Numbered from the stretch's first letter, positions 24,809 through 35,501 are shown. The stretch is DNA of 64,000 bases from Geomonas oryzisoli (GCF_018986915.1 NZ_CP076723.1:2389501-2453500); one strand, 5' to 3'. The notes: generated by a model from the letters alone, not told the origin. Translations and numbers: made by a program.

Positions 24809-25633
24809 CTAGAAGTTTTCTTTCACGTACTTCGCCGCGTTCTTGAAGAAGATCAGGCCTTCGCCCTCTTCCGGCAGTTCCTCGCGGGTCCAGCGCGGAT
24901 GCTGGGTGCGGTGCACGAAGGCCTCGGGGTGCGGCATGAGCCCCATGATCCTGCCGGTCTCGTCGCAGATACCGGCGATGGCGTTCACGGAGCCGTTGGG
25001 GTTCTCCGGGAACTCCATGGTGGCTGCCGTGTAGTTCTTATCGGAGTACTTGAGGCAGGAGAGGTGCTTGGCCTCAATCGCCTCCAGGGTCTTGGCGTCG
25101 TCCACCAGGAACTTCCCTTCGCCGTGGCGTACCGGGAGGTAGACGCCCCCTTCGATGCCGCGGGTGTACAGGGACGGGGAAGCCGCGTCGACCTTCAAGT
25201 AGCACCAACGGTCCTGGAAGCGGCCGCCTTCATTGTAGGTCAGCGTCGCCGTCTGGTTCAGGTAGTTGCCGCCGAGGGCCGGAAGCATCCCCATCTTCAC
25301 CAGGAGCTGGAACCCGTTGCAGACGCCGAGGATCAACTTGCCGTCGGCGATGAAGCGGGTGATCTGGTCCACCAGGCGCTCTTCTTTGCCTTCCACGGCA
25401 GCGTAGCGCAGGCGGTTGGCCTGGGCCTTGGCGCTCCCCAGGTCGTCGCCGTCCAGGAAGCCCCCGGTCAGGTTCAGGAAGTGGTAATCGTCCAGGGTGA
25501 CCTCACCGGTCAGCAGTTCAGCTATATGGGCGATGCGCGCCTCGTCGAAGCCGCCCAGCTTGCAGGCGTGGGCCGCCTCGGTTTCGCAGTTGGTGCCGTT
25601 GCCTGTTATGACAAGCGCTTTAGCCTTGGTCAT
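24809..25633 (-). CDS. purQ: Phosphoribosylformylglycinamidine synthase, glutaminase subunit
   Basis: Supplies ammonia from glutamine to PurL. The 274-residue class I amidotransferase shows ALVITGNGTNCETE, the nucleophile motif GVCNGFQLLVKMG and the catalytic His/Glu in MPHPEAFVH. At about 270 residues it is longer than Gram-positive PurQ (about 225) and resembles the detached C-terminal domain of large single-chain enzymes. ATG 25633 is preferred over the TTG one codon earlier, with GAGGA upstream. purL is 96 bases upstream on the same strand. Confidence 0.94.
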   Translation of the reverse strand: MTKAKALVITGNGTNCETEAAHACKLGGFDEARIAHIAELLTGEVTLDDYHFLNLTGGFLDGDDLGSAKAQANRLRYAAVEGKEERLVDQITRFIADGKLILGVCNGFQLLVKMGMLPALGGNYLNQTATLTYNEGGRFQDRWCYLKVDAASPSLYTRGIEGGVYLPVRHGEGKFLVDDAKTLEAIEAKHLSCLKYSDKNYTAATMEFPENPNGSVNAIAGICDETGRIMGLMPHPEAFVHRTQHPRWTREELPEEGEGLIFFKNAAKYVKENF

Positions 25634-25729
25634 CAATAAAGTCCTCTATCGGATGGTTAGTAGCGGGCACAACGGTCCTCATTATTGCACAACCCGCTTT
25701 TTTTCTGCATATAAAAGATTCGCAATATC

Positions 25730-28720
25730 TTACAGGTCCTTCAGCGGCTCCTGCCAGGCGGCCTTCAGCTCGGCATTGGGGGCATTCACCACCACACCAC
25801 CGGCAACACCCTTCACCTTCAGGGTCGGCTCCTCGGTCACCGCGCCGATCTTGGCGAACGCGGTACCGGCCATCGCCTTCTCGAACTCGGCAGCCTTCTC
25901 GGCGCGCACCGTCACCAGCAGGCGGGATGCGGACTCGGAGAAGAGGAGCACGATGTCGCTCTTCTCTGCCGTATCGCCCTTGAAGGGCACCTGCGCCAGG
26001 TCGAGCTCGATGCCGAAGCCGCCGGCGAAGGCGGACTCGGCAGCTGCAACGGCAAGGCCGCCGTCGGAGAGGTCGTGGCAGGAAGCGACCAGCCCGGCCT
26101 TCAGTGCCGCACCGTAGGCGCGGTAGGTGGCCAGTGCCGCCTGTGCGTCCACCTTGGGCACGTTGTTGCCGACAAAGCCCTTCTGCGCCAGGTACTCGGA
26201 AGCGCCCAGCTCGTTGGCGGTAGCGCCCAGCAGGTACACCTGGTCACCGGCACGCTTCACGTCCATGGTGACGGCGAGGCGGGCGTCCTCCATCTTGCCG
26301 ATGACCGAGAAAAGCAGGGTCGGCGGGATGGAGATCTTGGTGGTGCCGTCGTAGAAGTCGTTCTTCATGGAGTCCTTGCCGGAGATGAGCGGCATGGAGA
26401 AGACGGTGCAGTAGTCGTAGAGCGCCTTGTTGGCGCGCACCAACTGGGCCATCTTGTACGGGCCGTCCGGGGTCCTTTCGGAGAGGACCGGATCGCACCA
26501 GCAGAAGTTGTCCAGACCGGCGACGAGGTCGAGCGAGCCGCCGACGGCGACGTAGTTCCTCAAGCCCTCATCGATGGCGTTGGCAGCCATGTCGTAGGCG
26601 TCGATGTCGCTGTAGCGCGGGCAGATGCCGTGACCGACCACGACACCCTCGAAGGAGTCGAGGATCGGGCGCACGACGGCGGCATCGGACGGGCCGTCGT
26701 TGTCAACGCCGGTGAACGGCTTGACGACGGAACCGCCCTGGACCTCATGGTCGTAGCGACGCACCACGCTCTCCTTGGAGCAGATGTTCAAGGAGGAAAG
26801 GAGCGCCTTCACGTCGGTGGTGTAGTCCGCCGCCGGGGCCAGTTTGGGCTCCTCGTGCACCGGTTTTTCCCAGCGCGCCGGGATCTGCATCGGCGGCAGC
26901 CCCGCGTGCATGAAGGAAAGCGGCAGGTACGCCACGGTCTTGTCGCCGTAGAGCATGTGGAAGATGCCGGAATCGGTGAAGGTGCCGAGCACGGTCGCCT
27001 CGACGCCGTAGCGCTTGGCCATTTCCATGAACTCGTCGATCTTCTCGGGCGGAACGGCGAGGCTCATCCTTTCCTGCGCCTCGGAGATCAGGATCTCCCA
27101 CGGAGCCAGGCCCGGGTACTTGAGCGGAGCCTTGGAGAGGTCGAGCTGGCAGCCGCCGCACTCCTCGGACATCTCGCCAATGGAGGAGGAAAGCCCCCCC
27201 GCCCCGTTGTCGGTGATGAAGCGGTACAGCGCCTTGTCGCGGGCGCGGATCAGGAAGTCGAACATCCGCTTCTGGGTGATCGGGTCGCCGATCTGCACCG
27301 CGGATACCGGCGAGTTCTCGTTCAGCTCTTCCGAGGAGAAGGTGGCGCCGTGGATGCCGTCCTTGCCGATGCGGCCACCGGTCATCACGATCAGGTCGCC
27401 CGGGATGATGTTCTTTTTGTGCGACGCCTCACCCTTGATGGTGGCGGGCATGAGCCCCGCGGTGCCGCAGAATACCAGCGGCTTGCCGGCGAAGCGCTCG
27501 TCGAACACCAGGGAGCCGTTCACGGTCGGGATGCCGCTCTTGTTGCCGCCGTGCTCGACGCCCTCGACCACGCCCTCATAGATGCGGCGCGGGTGCAGCA
27601 GGCGCTTGGGGAGCTCCTTCTCGTAGAACGGATCGGCGAAGCAGAAGACGTCGGTATTGAAGATGAGCTTCGCGCCCTTGCCGGTGCCGAACGGGTCGCG
27701 GTTCACGCCCACGATGCCGGTCAGCGCCCCGCCGTAGGGGTCGAGCGCGGACGGGGAGTTGTGCGTCTCCACCTTGAACACCAGGGACCAGTCGTCGTTG
27801 AACTTGATGACCCCCGCGTTGTCCTTGAAGACGGACAGGCAGTAGTCCTTGTCGCCCTGGGCGGCGCGCACGTCGGCGGTGGTCTTTTGGATGTAGCTCT
27901 TGAACAGGGAGTTGATCTTCTCGGTCTTGCCGGTGCCGTCGTCGTAGGTGACGTCGGCGGAGAAGATCTTGTGCTTGCAGTGCTCGGACCAGGTCTGGGC
28001 GAGCGCCTCCAGCTCGACGTCGGTGGGTGCCGCGCCAAGGCCCAGGCTCTTGCGCTTCTCGACCACCTGCGGGTCGCGGTAGTGCGCCTGGATGATCTTC
28101 ATCTCGTCCAGGGTGAGGGCCAGCACGCCGTCACGGCTGATGCGCATCAGCTCCTCGTCGGAGACCTCGAGGTTGATGGTGTTGACCTCGACCTTCGCCT
28201 CGACCTGTACCTTGGGAACGAAGGGAGCGACGCCCCCCTGGGCCTTGAAGGTGGCCGCGTCCAGGATCTGGTAGCGCTGGATCAGCGTGTTGCACAGAAG
28301 ACCGGTGGCGATCTTCTCGGCGTCGGACTGGGAGAGCTTCCCGGAGATCAGGTACTGCACCGAGGTGTACACCCCCTCCCCTGCAGCCAGCGGCCGGCCC
28401 AAGAGATAGCCGATCGCTTCGCCGGCGGTGCGGCCGATGTTGTCGGTGACGCCGGGACGGAAGCCGACCTCGACCAGGTAGTCGAAACCTGCCGCGGCGG
28501 GCTTGTCGATCGAGTAGTTCTGGATGACCGGGTCGCTGAAGGGACCGGCGGCAACCTGGTTCAGTTCCTCTGCGGAGAGCGGCGCGTCGACAGTGTAGAC
28601 GTCGATGGTGCGCACATCGGCCACGTCAAGGTGGAGGAAGTGTGCGATCTCGCGCTTGATGCGCTCGCCGCGCGGGTCGCGGACCTCGTCCTTAAGGGTG
28701 ATCTCAATCCTGTGGGGCAT
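25730..28720 (-). CDS. purL: Phosphoribosylformylglycinamidine synthase, synthetase subunit (large form)
   Basis: Makes FGAM from FGAR, ATP and ammonia. The protein has 996 residues, longer than the usual small PurL (about 730). The extra N-terminal part (about 1-190) begins with a PurS-like fold (MPHRIEITLKDEVRDPRGERIKREI), and then comes the two-domain synthetase with TWSEHCKHKIFSA, KVETHNSPSALDPYGGA, and GAGGLSSSIGEMSEE. The glutaminase is a separate gene, purQ, downstream. The start is the ATG at 28720 (AAGGA eight bases upstream); a second ATG at 28738 has no ribosome site. It overlaps the end of the channel gene by 17 bases. Confidence 0.93.
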   Translation of the reverse strand: MPHRIEITLKDEVRDPRGERIKREIAHFLHLDVADVRTIDVYTVDAPLSAEELNQVAAGPFSDPVIQNYSIDKPAAAGFDYLVEVGFRPGVTDNIGRTAGEAIGYLLGRPLAAGEGVYTSVQYLISGKLSQSDAEKIATGLLCNTLIQRYQILDAATFKAQGGVAPFVPKVQVEAKVEVNTINLEVSDEELMRISRDGVLALTLDEMKIIQAHYRDPQVVEKRKSLGLGAAPTDVELEALAQTWSEHCKHKIFSADVTYDDGTGKTEKINSLFKSYIQKTTADVRAAQGDKDYCLSVFKDNAGVIKFNDDWSLVFKVETHNSPSALDPYGGALTGIVGVNRDPFGTGKGAKLIFNTDVFCFADPFYEKELPKRLLHPRRIYEGVVEGVEHGGNKSGIPTVNGSLVFDERFAGKPLVFCGTAGLMPATIKGEASHKKNIIPGDLIVMTGGRIGKDGIHGATFSSEELNENSPVSAVQIGDPITQKRMFDFLIRARDKALYRFITDNGAGGLSSSIGEMSEECGGCQLDLSKAPLKYPGLAPWEILISEAQERMSLAVPPEKIDEFMEMAKRYGVEATVLGTFTDSGIFHMLYGDKTVAYLPLSFMHAGLPPMQIPARWEKPVHEEPKLAPAADYTTDVKALLSSLNICSKESVVRRYDHEVQGGSVVKPFTGVDNDGPSDAAVVRPILDSFEGVVVGHGICPRYSDIDAYDMAANAIDEGLRNYVAVGGSLDLVAGLDNFCWCDPVLSERTPDGPYKMAQLVRANKALYDYCTVFSMPLISGKDSMKNDFYDGTTKISIPPTLLFSVIGKMEDARLAVTMDVKRAGDQVYLLGATANELGASEYLAQKGFVGNNVPKVDAQAALATYRAYGAALKAGLVASCHDLSDGGLAVAAAESAFAGGFGIELDLAQVPFKGDTAEKSDIVLLFSESASRLLVTVRAEKAAEFEKAMAGTAFAKIGAVTEEPTLKVKGVAGGVVVNAPNAELKAAWQEPLKDL

Positions 28721-29792
28721 TGTTGGTGTCCTTTTCATGGATAACCGTACGCGTCGGGTACGGGATGGTGATGCCGTTGTCCTGGAAGCACTGCAGCAGG
28801 GCGCTGTTGATCTGGTCGGTGGCCGCCACGGTGTGGGTGTAGTCGGCGACCCAGAAGAAGAGCGAGAGATTCAGCGAGCTGTCGCCGAAGTTCATGAAGA
28901 AGGCCTCGGGCCTGGGCTCCTTGAGCACGCTCGGGGCAGCGAGTGCCGTCTGCACCATGAGTTCCTTGGCGCGTTCGACGTCGCACTCGTAGCCGATGCC
29001 GATGTTGACCCGCCCCTTCACCCGCACGTCCGGAAAGGCCATATTGACCAGGGTGGAGTTGCACAGCTCGGAGTTCGGGATGATCAGGAAGGTGTTGTCA
29101 GCCCCCTTGATCTTGGTGCTCCTAAGACCGATATCGATGACGTCCCCCACCTGGGTCCCCAGCTGGATACGGTCGCCGATCCGGAAGGGGCGGTCGATCA
29201 TGAGCGTGAAGCCGGACACCATGTTGGCCAGGGTGTCCTTGGCGGCAAGACCGATGGCCAGGGAGCCGACGCCCAGGGCGGTGACCAGCGACAGGATGTC
29301 GTAGTTGAAGTGCTTGAGGGTGATGATGAGCGCGGTGACCACCAGGAAGATGGTGCACAACTTCTCCACCAGCGGCATGATCTGGCGGCTCACTTCGGCC
29401 CCGGCCACCCGCGCCCCGTACGCCTTGAGGAGCTCGTCGAGCACCCGGTAGGCGATCACGGTGAGGATGGTGATGTTCACCACGAACAGAAGCCCGGCGG
29501 CCGCGATACCGACCTTGTCGTGCAGCGGCAGGCGCTTGATGGCCAGGTACAGACCGGCGCAGTTGACCAGCAGCATGGCGGGTCCGGAAACCCGCTCAAG
29601 GATCCTGTCGTCGAGATCCGTCTCCGTGACGGCGCAGAGGCGGGTGCCGATCTTGGCGATCAGCACCTGCAACAGCCTGGAGAGGAGGTAGAAGACGGCG
29701 ATGATCGCGACGGAAATCAGCGCCTGCTTGGCCCAGAAGAGATAGAACGGGTCCATCTCGTCCGGTCTCAGGTAGTAGAGGAGGTTATCCAC
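28704..29792 (-). CDS. MscS-family mechanosensitive ion channel
   Basis: A 362-residue inner-membrane channel that opens on hypo-osmotic shock. Several N-terminal helices (about 20-40, 65-85, 95-115, 140-160) precede the pore-lining TM3 region GVGSLAIGLAAKDTLANMVSG. The MscS beta domain (DRPFRIGDRIQL, then IIPNSELCNSTLVN) and an alpha/beta C-terminal domain follow. GTG 29792 is chosen because GAGGG lies six bases before it; it overlaps the purB stop by eight bases. The gene sits between purB and purL inside the purine operon. Confidence 0.92.
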   Translation of the reverse strand: MDNLLYYLRPDEMDPFYLFWAKQALISVAIIAVFYLLSRLLQVLIAKIGTRLCAVTETDLDDRILERVSGPAMLLVNCAGLYLAIKRLPLHDKVGIAAAGLLFVVNITILTVIAYRVLDELLKAYGARVAGAEVSRQIMPLVEKLCTIFLVVTALIITLKHFNYDILSLVTALGVGSLAIGLAAKDTLANMVSGFTLMIDRPFRIGDRIQLGTQVGDVIDIGLRSTKIKGADNTFLIIPNSELCNSTLVNMAFPDVRVKGRVNIGIGYECDVERAKELMVQTALAAPSVLKEPRPEAFFMNFGDSSLNLSLFFWVADYTHTVAATDQINSALLQCFQDNGITIPYPTRTVIHEKDTNNAPQD

Positions 29793-31080
29793 CAAAGACC
29801 CTCGTGAAAATGGTGTCGACGTGCTTCATGTGGTAGCCGAGGTCGAACGCTTCCTTGATCTCCTCGGCGGGGAGGAACGAGGTCACTTCCTCGTCGTTCA
29901 AAAGCTCGGTCTGGAAGTCCTTGCCCTCTTCCCAGACCTTCATGGCGTTTCTCTGCACCAGGGCGTAGGCCTTCTCGCGGGAAGCGCCCGCCTCGGCGAG
30001 CTTCAGGAGCACGCGCTGGGAGAAGATCAGGCCGCGCATCTGGTTCAGGTTGCGCATCATGTTTTCCGGGTACACCACCAGGTTCTCGATGAGGCCGATG
30101 GCGCGGTTCAGCATGAAGTCCAGGGTGACGGTGGCGTCCGGACCGATGATGCGCTCGACGGAGGAGTGGGAGATGTCACGCTCGTGCCACAGCGGCACGT
30201 TCTCGATGGCGGAAAGGGCGTAGCCGCGCATCAGGCGGGCCAGACCGGTCAGGTTCTCGGAAAGGACCGGGTTGCGCTTATGCGGCATGGCGGAAGAGCC
30301 CTTCTGCCCCTTGCTGAAGAATTCTTCGGCCTCGAGCACCTCGGTCCTCTGCAGATGCCTGATCTCGACGGCGAACTTCTCGATGGAAGAAGCGATGATG
30401 GCGAGGGTGGAGAAGTATTCGGCGTGGCGGTCGCGCTGCAGCACCTGCGTCGAGCAGGGCGCCGGCTTCAGGCCCGCCTTCTTGCAGACGTACTCCTCGA
30501 CCTGCGGGTCGATGTTGGCGAAGGTGCCGACGGCGCCGGAGATCTTGCCGTAGGAGATGGTCTCGAGGGCAGCTTCCATGCGCTTGAGGTTACGGGCCAT
30601 CTCGTCGTACCAGAGCGCCATCTTCAGGCCGAAGGTCACCGGCTCGGCGTGGATGCCGTGGGAGCGGCCCATCTGCGGGGTCATCTTGTGCTCAAAAGCG
30701 CGGGTCTTGATGACAGCCATGAGGCGCTTGATGTCGGAGATGATCAACTCGCCCGCTTCTTTCAGGAGCATGGCGAAGGAGGTATCGAGGATGTCGGAGG
30801 AAGTGAGGCCCAGGTGGACGAAGCGGGAGTCGTCACCGATGTAGTCGGCGACCGAGGTGAGGAAGGCGATGACGTCGTGCTTGACGGTGCGTTCGATCTC
30901 GTCGATGCGCGGCACGTCGAAGCTCGCCTTGGCCCTGATGCGGGAGACCGCCTCTTTCGGGATGCGCCCCATCTCGGCATGCGCCTCGCAAGCGTAGATC
31001 TCTATCTCGAGCCACTTGGCATAGCGGTTCTCGGGTTCCCAGATGCGGGTCATTTCAGGACGGCTGTAACGTTCGATCAC
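29785..31080 (-). CDS. purB: Adenylosuccinate lyase
   Basis: Cleaves SAICAR and adenylosuccinate, releasing fumarate, in purine synthesis. The 431 residues show the fumarase/aspartase superfamily signature [12 protein letters not shown] near 262, the catalytic histidine region [13 protein letters not shown] and [12 protein letters not shown]. The start is GTG 31080, preceded by GGGGGAAG; a longer reading frame upstream runs through the inverted repeat and is rejected. First gene of the operon purB-mscS-purL-purQ-purF-pyrE, as judged by strand, overlaps and short gaps. Confidence 0.95.
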   Translation of the reverse strand: MIERYSRPEMTRIWEPENRYAKWLEIEIYACEAHAEMGRIPKEAVSRIRAKASFDVPRIDEIERTVKHDVIAFLTSVADYIGDDSRFVHLGLTSSDILDTSFAMLLKEAGELIISDIKRLMAVIKTRAFEHKMTPQMGRSHGIHAEPVTFGLKMALWYDEMARNLKRMEAALETISYGKISGAVGTFANIDPQVEEYVCKKAGLKPAPCSTQVLQRDRHAEYFSTLAIIASSIEKFAVEIRHLQRTEVLEAEEFFSKGQKGSSAMPHKRNPVLSENLTGLARLMRGYALSAIENVPLWHERDISHSSVERIIGPDATVTLDFMLNRAIGLIENLVVYPENMMRNLNQMRGLIFSQRVLLKLAEAGASREKAYALVQRNAMKVWEEGKDFQTELLNDEEVTSFLPAEEIKEAFDLGYHMKHVDTIFTRVFGG

Positions 31081-31144
31081 GAATTCTTCCCCCTTGCTGA
31101 ATTGTCTGATTTTTTTATGGCAAAAACAGGTGCATCCCCTGTAA

Positions 31145-31244
31145 AGGGGACTGGCTCCGTCAGGTGCCTGTCCCCCTTCAAGGGAAGCGCCGATAAGTGG
31201 TCCGGGCAAAAGGGGACAGGCACCTTACGGAGCCAGTCCCCTCC
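31145..31244. repeat. Inverted-repeat element, GGGGACTGGCTCCG family
   Basis: A left arm at 31145-31178 (AGGGGACTGGCTCCG then TGCCTGTCCCC) and a right arm at 31208-31244 are near-exact reverse complements. It separates the walJ-like stop from purB. Closest relative is the element at 3281-3384. Confidence 0.8.
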
Positions 31245-31246
31245 CC

Positions 31247-32017
31247 TCACGCTGAGAATACGCCGCTTACCTGGTGCTGGCACCCCAGGAAGAGTTCGGG
31301 GCCGCACAGGTTCTGGCGGCTCAAAAGTCCGCGCGCGGCGGCAAGCGCCAGCGCCGGATCGTTGTTCACCTCGGAGAGATGGGAGAGAAAGACCCCCTGC
31401 AGGTCGCCATGCAGAAGTTCCTCAAGAAGGTTCGCCCCCTCCGCGTTGGAGAGGTGCCCGTGGCGGGAGCGGATGCGCTGCTTGAGGTGCCAGGGGTACG
31501 GCCCGTCCTGGAGCATCTGCTCATCGTGGTTGAATTCCAGCACCAGCGCGCGGCACCCCTTAAGCTTTTCCTGGGTGAGCCGGGTGGCGATGCCGAGGTC
31601 GGTGGCAAAGCCTATGCACCCCTCGCCGCTCTCGATCCGAAAGCCGACCGGGTCGCAGGCGTCATGGGTGATCGGAAAGGGATCGATGGAGATCCCCTTG
31701 AAGGTGAAAGGTGCGCCGGCTTCGAACTCGATGCACTCCGCCTTGCCGATCACGTGGTGCGCCGCCTGCAGCATCCGGCTCGAACCGAGCACCGGGACCT
31801 TCAGGCGCCGGGCCAGCGTTCCCACGCTGCGGATGTGGTCGGTGTGCTCATGGGTGACCAGGATGCCGTCCAGCGTGGCGGCATCGACGCCGATGGAGGC
31901 GAGCCGGTTGGTGGTCTCCCGACCGGAGAGGCCGGCATCGATCAGCAAACGGCAGGAATCGGTCTCCAGAAACAGGGAATTCCCCTTGCTGCCACTTGCC
32001 AAGAGGCTGAGCCTCAT
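31247..32017 (-). CDS. MBL-fold metallo-hydrolase, YycJ/WalJ family
   Basis: A 256-residue metallo-beta-lactamase-fold protein. The family start MRLSLLASGSKGNS is followed by the metal motif THEHTDHIRSV (HxHxDH) near 55, then PITHDACDP and GFATDLG. YycJ/WalJ proteins are exonuclease-like hydrolases associated with DNA replication and cell wall control in Firmicutes. The ATG at 32017 has GGAGG five bases before it. It lies 117 bases downstream of a sensor kinase gene on the same strand, which recalls the WalK-WalJ neighbourhood, but no WalR is present. Confidence 0.88.
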   Translation of the reverse strand: MRLSLLASGSKGNSLFLETDSCRLLIDAGLSGRETTNRLASIGVDAATLDGILVTHEHTDHIRSVGTLARRLKVPVLGSSRMLQAAHHVIGKAECIEFEAGAPFTFKGISIDPFPITHDACDPVGFRIESGEGCIGFATDLGIATRLTQEKLKGCRALVLEFNHDEQMLQDGPYPWHLKQRIRSRHGHLSNAEGANLLEELLHGDLQGVFLSHLSEVNNDPALALAAARGLLSRQNLCGPELFLGCQHQVSGVFSA

Positions 32018-32134
32018 GCATCCCTCCAAAACTAGCGCGAATCAGCCCCGAGACGGGACTCATGAACGGCAGAAAAACCTTATTTTTATACAGGAATTGG
32101 TCGGCAGATTCAAGATGAAGTTGCTGAGATTTGA

Positions 32135-34201
32135 TTAACGCAAAAGCCTGCTGTAGTCCGTGCTTCCCTCGTTCAGCCCGGGTGCCACGGGGAGCAGGAT
32201 ATGGAAGGTGGAGCCGGGGAAACGGTCGGGGTTGTAACCGGTGGACTCCACCCAGATCTCGCCGCCGTGCATGTCGACGATCCCCTTGGCGATGGAGAGG
32301 CCGAGACCGGCCCCCTTGGCCTTGAAGGCGACCTTGCCGCTGGAATGTTCCTGGATGTTGCCCACCTCGTAGAACTTGTCGAAGACGCGCAGCTGATCCT
32401 CGCGGTCGATGCCGATGCCGGTATCGGTGACGGTGATCTCGAGGAACAGGTGGTGCTCCCGCCCTTCCCCGGTCCCCGAGGGGCCACGCAGCAGGTATTT
32501 GGCGGAGCTGGAGACCGTGATGCGGCCGCCGTCCGGGGTGAATTTGATGGCGTTGCCGAGGATATTGGAAAGAAGCTGCATGAGGCGCAGCGCGTCGCCG
32601 CGGATGGTGGGGAGCGACTCGTCCAGGTTCAGCACCACCTCCTGCTTTCTCATGGAGAAGAAGAAACGAAGCTCGTTGACCGAGGCCTCGATCAGGCGGT
32701 TCAGCTGGATGTCCTCGACCTTGAGCTGCAGCCGCTTTTCGTCGATCATGGAGACGTCGACCATGTCCTTGATGATGTTGTCCAGGCGGGCCGCGGCGTT
32801 GGCTATGTTGACCACCATCTCGAGGACGGTCTTGTCCACCTTGTCGGCGAGGTCGGTGGTGATCAGCTCGGAGTACCCCATGATCACCGTAAGCGGGGTC
32901 TTCAGCTCGTGGGAGGCAAGCCCCAGGAAGGAGTCCTTCATCCGGTTCAGGCGGGCGAGATCGGCGGAGCTCTTCTCCAGGTTGAGGATGATCTCGCGCT
33001 CGCGGGTCACGTCGCGGAAGATGGCCTGCACCAGGGTCTCCGATCCGCTCTTGATGCTGGAGGCGTGCAGCATGGCGACCATGGCGCCCCCCTCCTTGCG
33101 GGAGAGCTGCATCTCCTCGGCGATGTGCGCCCCTTCGGCCGCCTCACGGAAGATACGGTGCACTTTGGGGATGTTGCTGATGTTCAACAGCAGGAGCATC
33201 TTGGTGAGCGGCAGCCCCACCAGTTCTTTCGCCTCGTAACCGAAGAACTCCTCCGCCATCTTGTTCACCATGCGGATGCACTCGTCGGACCCGATCACCA
33301 CAATGGCGTCGCTTGCGTCCTCCATAAGCGACTTGTAGAGCTCCTCGGAGCGCTCCAGGTCGGTGGAGAGCTTCTCCAGCTTGCGGTAGGAGGCCTGCAG
33401 CTCGTCGAAGGTCCGCTCCATGTCCTGGTAATTCTTCTTGATCTCGGCGTCCCTGTTTTTCAGGAACTGGGACATGATATTGACGTTGCGGGCGAGCTCG
33501 TTGAATTCGTAGACCTGCACCTCTCCTATGTGGGTGTCGAAGGCCCCCTCGGAGATCTGCTTCACCCCTTTGAGCAGCATGGAGATCGGCTGCATCACGT
33601 ATCTCTTCATGAAAAGCATGATGAGGGTAAAGGAGGTGACCAGGGAGATCGCCAGCAGGAACAGGGTCTTCAGCACCATCCCCTTCATCTTGTCGAAGAC
33701 GACCTGGTCGCTGAAGCCCACGTGGGCCTGTGCCAGCGGCTTGCCGTACGGGCTCATCACCATGACCGCGTTGTCGTAGTAGGAGTTGGTCGCTCCCTCG
33801 ACCGTCATGGTGATGCGGCGCTTGTAGACCGGCTCTTCCCCAAGCCGCGCCTCCTCCTTCTGAGACTCCTGGATGGGCATGGACATAAAGCGGGGATCGC
33901 TGGCGAAGAGCACCTTGCCGTTCAACTCGGTCACCACGCAGTAGGCGATGTCCGGGTTCCCCTCGATGATCTCCCGGCACTTCTCGGACACGCCGGTCAT
34001 GTCCTTCAGTTCCAGACCGAGGTTGATGACCTTTTCGATGTTGGACTTAAGGGCGACGGCGAGGCCCTTGGAACGCAGGCTGAGTGCGTTCACCTGGTCC
34101 TTGCGCAACGCCATTATGTCCATACCGGAACCAATGAAGATGGTGAGGAACAGGATCAGGAAGGAGAACAGTAAGATGCGTTTTTCCAGAGTCATTTTCA
34201 T
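32135..34201 (-). CDS. Membrane sensor histidine kinase (extracytoplasmic sensor, HAMP, PAS)
   Basis: A 688-residue two-component sensor. Membrane helices at about 8-30 and 178-200 enclose a periplasmic sensor of about 145 residues. HAMP follows (MQPISMLLKGVKQIS), then a coiled coil, a PAS domain (about 290-405, LMEDASDAIVVIGSDECIRMVN), and the kinase core with phosphoacceptor His431 in GLASHELKTPL. The ATPase domain has N-box ILGNAIKFTP, DTGIGID and GLGLSIAKGIV. No response regulator is adjacent. An ATG at 34201 and another six bases later are possible; neither has a good ribosome site. Confidence 0.9.
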   Translation of the reverse strand: MKMTLEKRILLFSFLILFLTIFIGSGMDIMALRKDQVNALSLRSKGLAVALKSNIEKVINLGLELKDMTGVSEKCREIIEGNPDIAYCVVTELNGKVLFASDPRFMSMPIQESQKEEARLGEEPVYKRRITMTVEGATNSYYDNAVMVMSPYGKPLAQAHVGFSDQVVFDKMKGMVLKTLFLLAISLVTSFTLIMLFMKRYVMQPISMLLKGVKQISEGAFDTHIGEVQVYEFNELARNVNIMSQFLKNRDAEIKKNYQDMERTFDELQASYRKLEKLSTDLERSEELYKSLMEDASDAIVVIGSDECIRMVNKMAEEFFGYEAKELVGLPLTKMLLLLNISNIPKVHRIFREAAEGAHIAEEMQLSRKEGGAMVAMLHASSIKSGSETLVQAIFRDVTREREIILNLEKSSADLARLNRMKDSFLGLASHELKTPLTVIMGYSELITTDLADKVDKTVLEMVVNIANAAARLDNIIKDMVDVSMIDEKRLQLKVEDIQLNRLIEASVNELRFFFSMRKQEVVLNLDESLPTIRGDALRLMQLLSNILGNAIKFTPDGGRITVSSSAKYLLRGPSGTGEGREHHLFLEITVTDTGIGIDREDQLRVFDKFYEVGNIQEHSSGKVAFKAKGAGLGLSIAKGIVDMHGGEIWVESTGYNPDRFPGSTFHILLPVAPGLNEGSTDYSRLLR

Positions 34202-34410
34202 CTATAGTCTATTTCCAGCAACGGCGTGGAGGAAGAAATGCGCATCATGGGCCACGCCAGCATAATTTATACGTCAACTGAAAGTCAATTATTATGTGGA
34301 TTTTTTCACTGACAAAAATCCCGTCTCAAGCTCGCGAATCCCCGCTGAAAGCCACGAGAGTCACACCCATTGTCGGTATCGACCGTACCGGAAAAAGCTT
34401 GAATAAAATC

Positions 34411-34439
34411 TTGACGGGCTCCGGTTCGGCTGTTAGTAT
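34411..34439 (+). promoter_or_regulatory. Sigma-70-type promoter of the glycolytic operon
   Basis: TTGACG (34411-34416), a 17-base spacer and TAGTAT (34434-34439) lie 40 bases upstream of the gap start codon. Confidence 0.7.
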
Positions 34440-34466
34440 CCCAATTGTGAAGGAATACTTAATTAA

Positions 34467-35474
<1,008 letters not shown>

Positions 35475-35501
35475 GAAGAGACGAAACCGAATACATATTG
35501 C

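Noticed and set aside
26075-28744. 889-codon plus-strand frame opposite purL
   Set aside because: Shadow frame rich in His, Gly, Val and Asp, typical of antisense of GC-rich genes; purL is complete on minus.
32201-34174. 657-codon plus-strand frame opposite the sensor kinase
   Set aside because: Antisense shadow; the minus-strand kinase shows every expected box.
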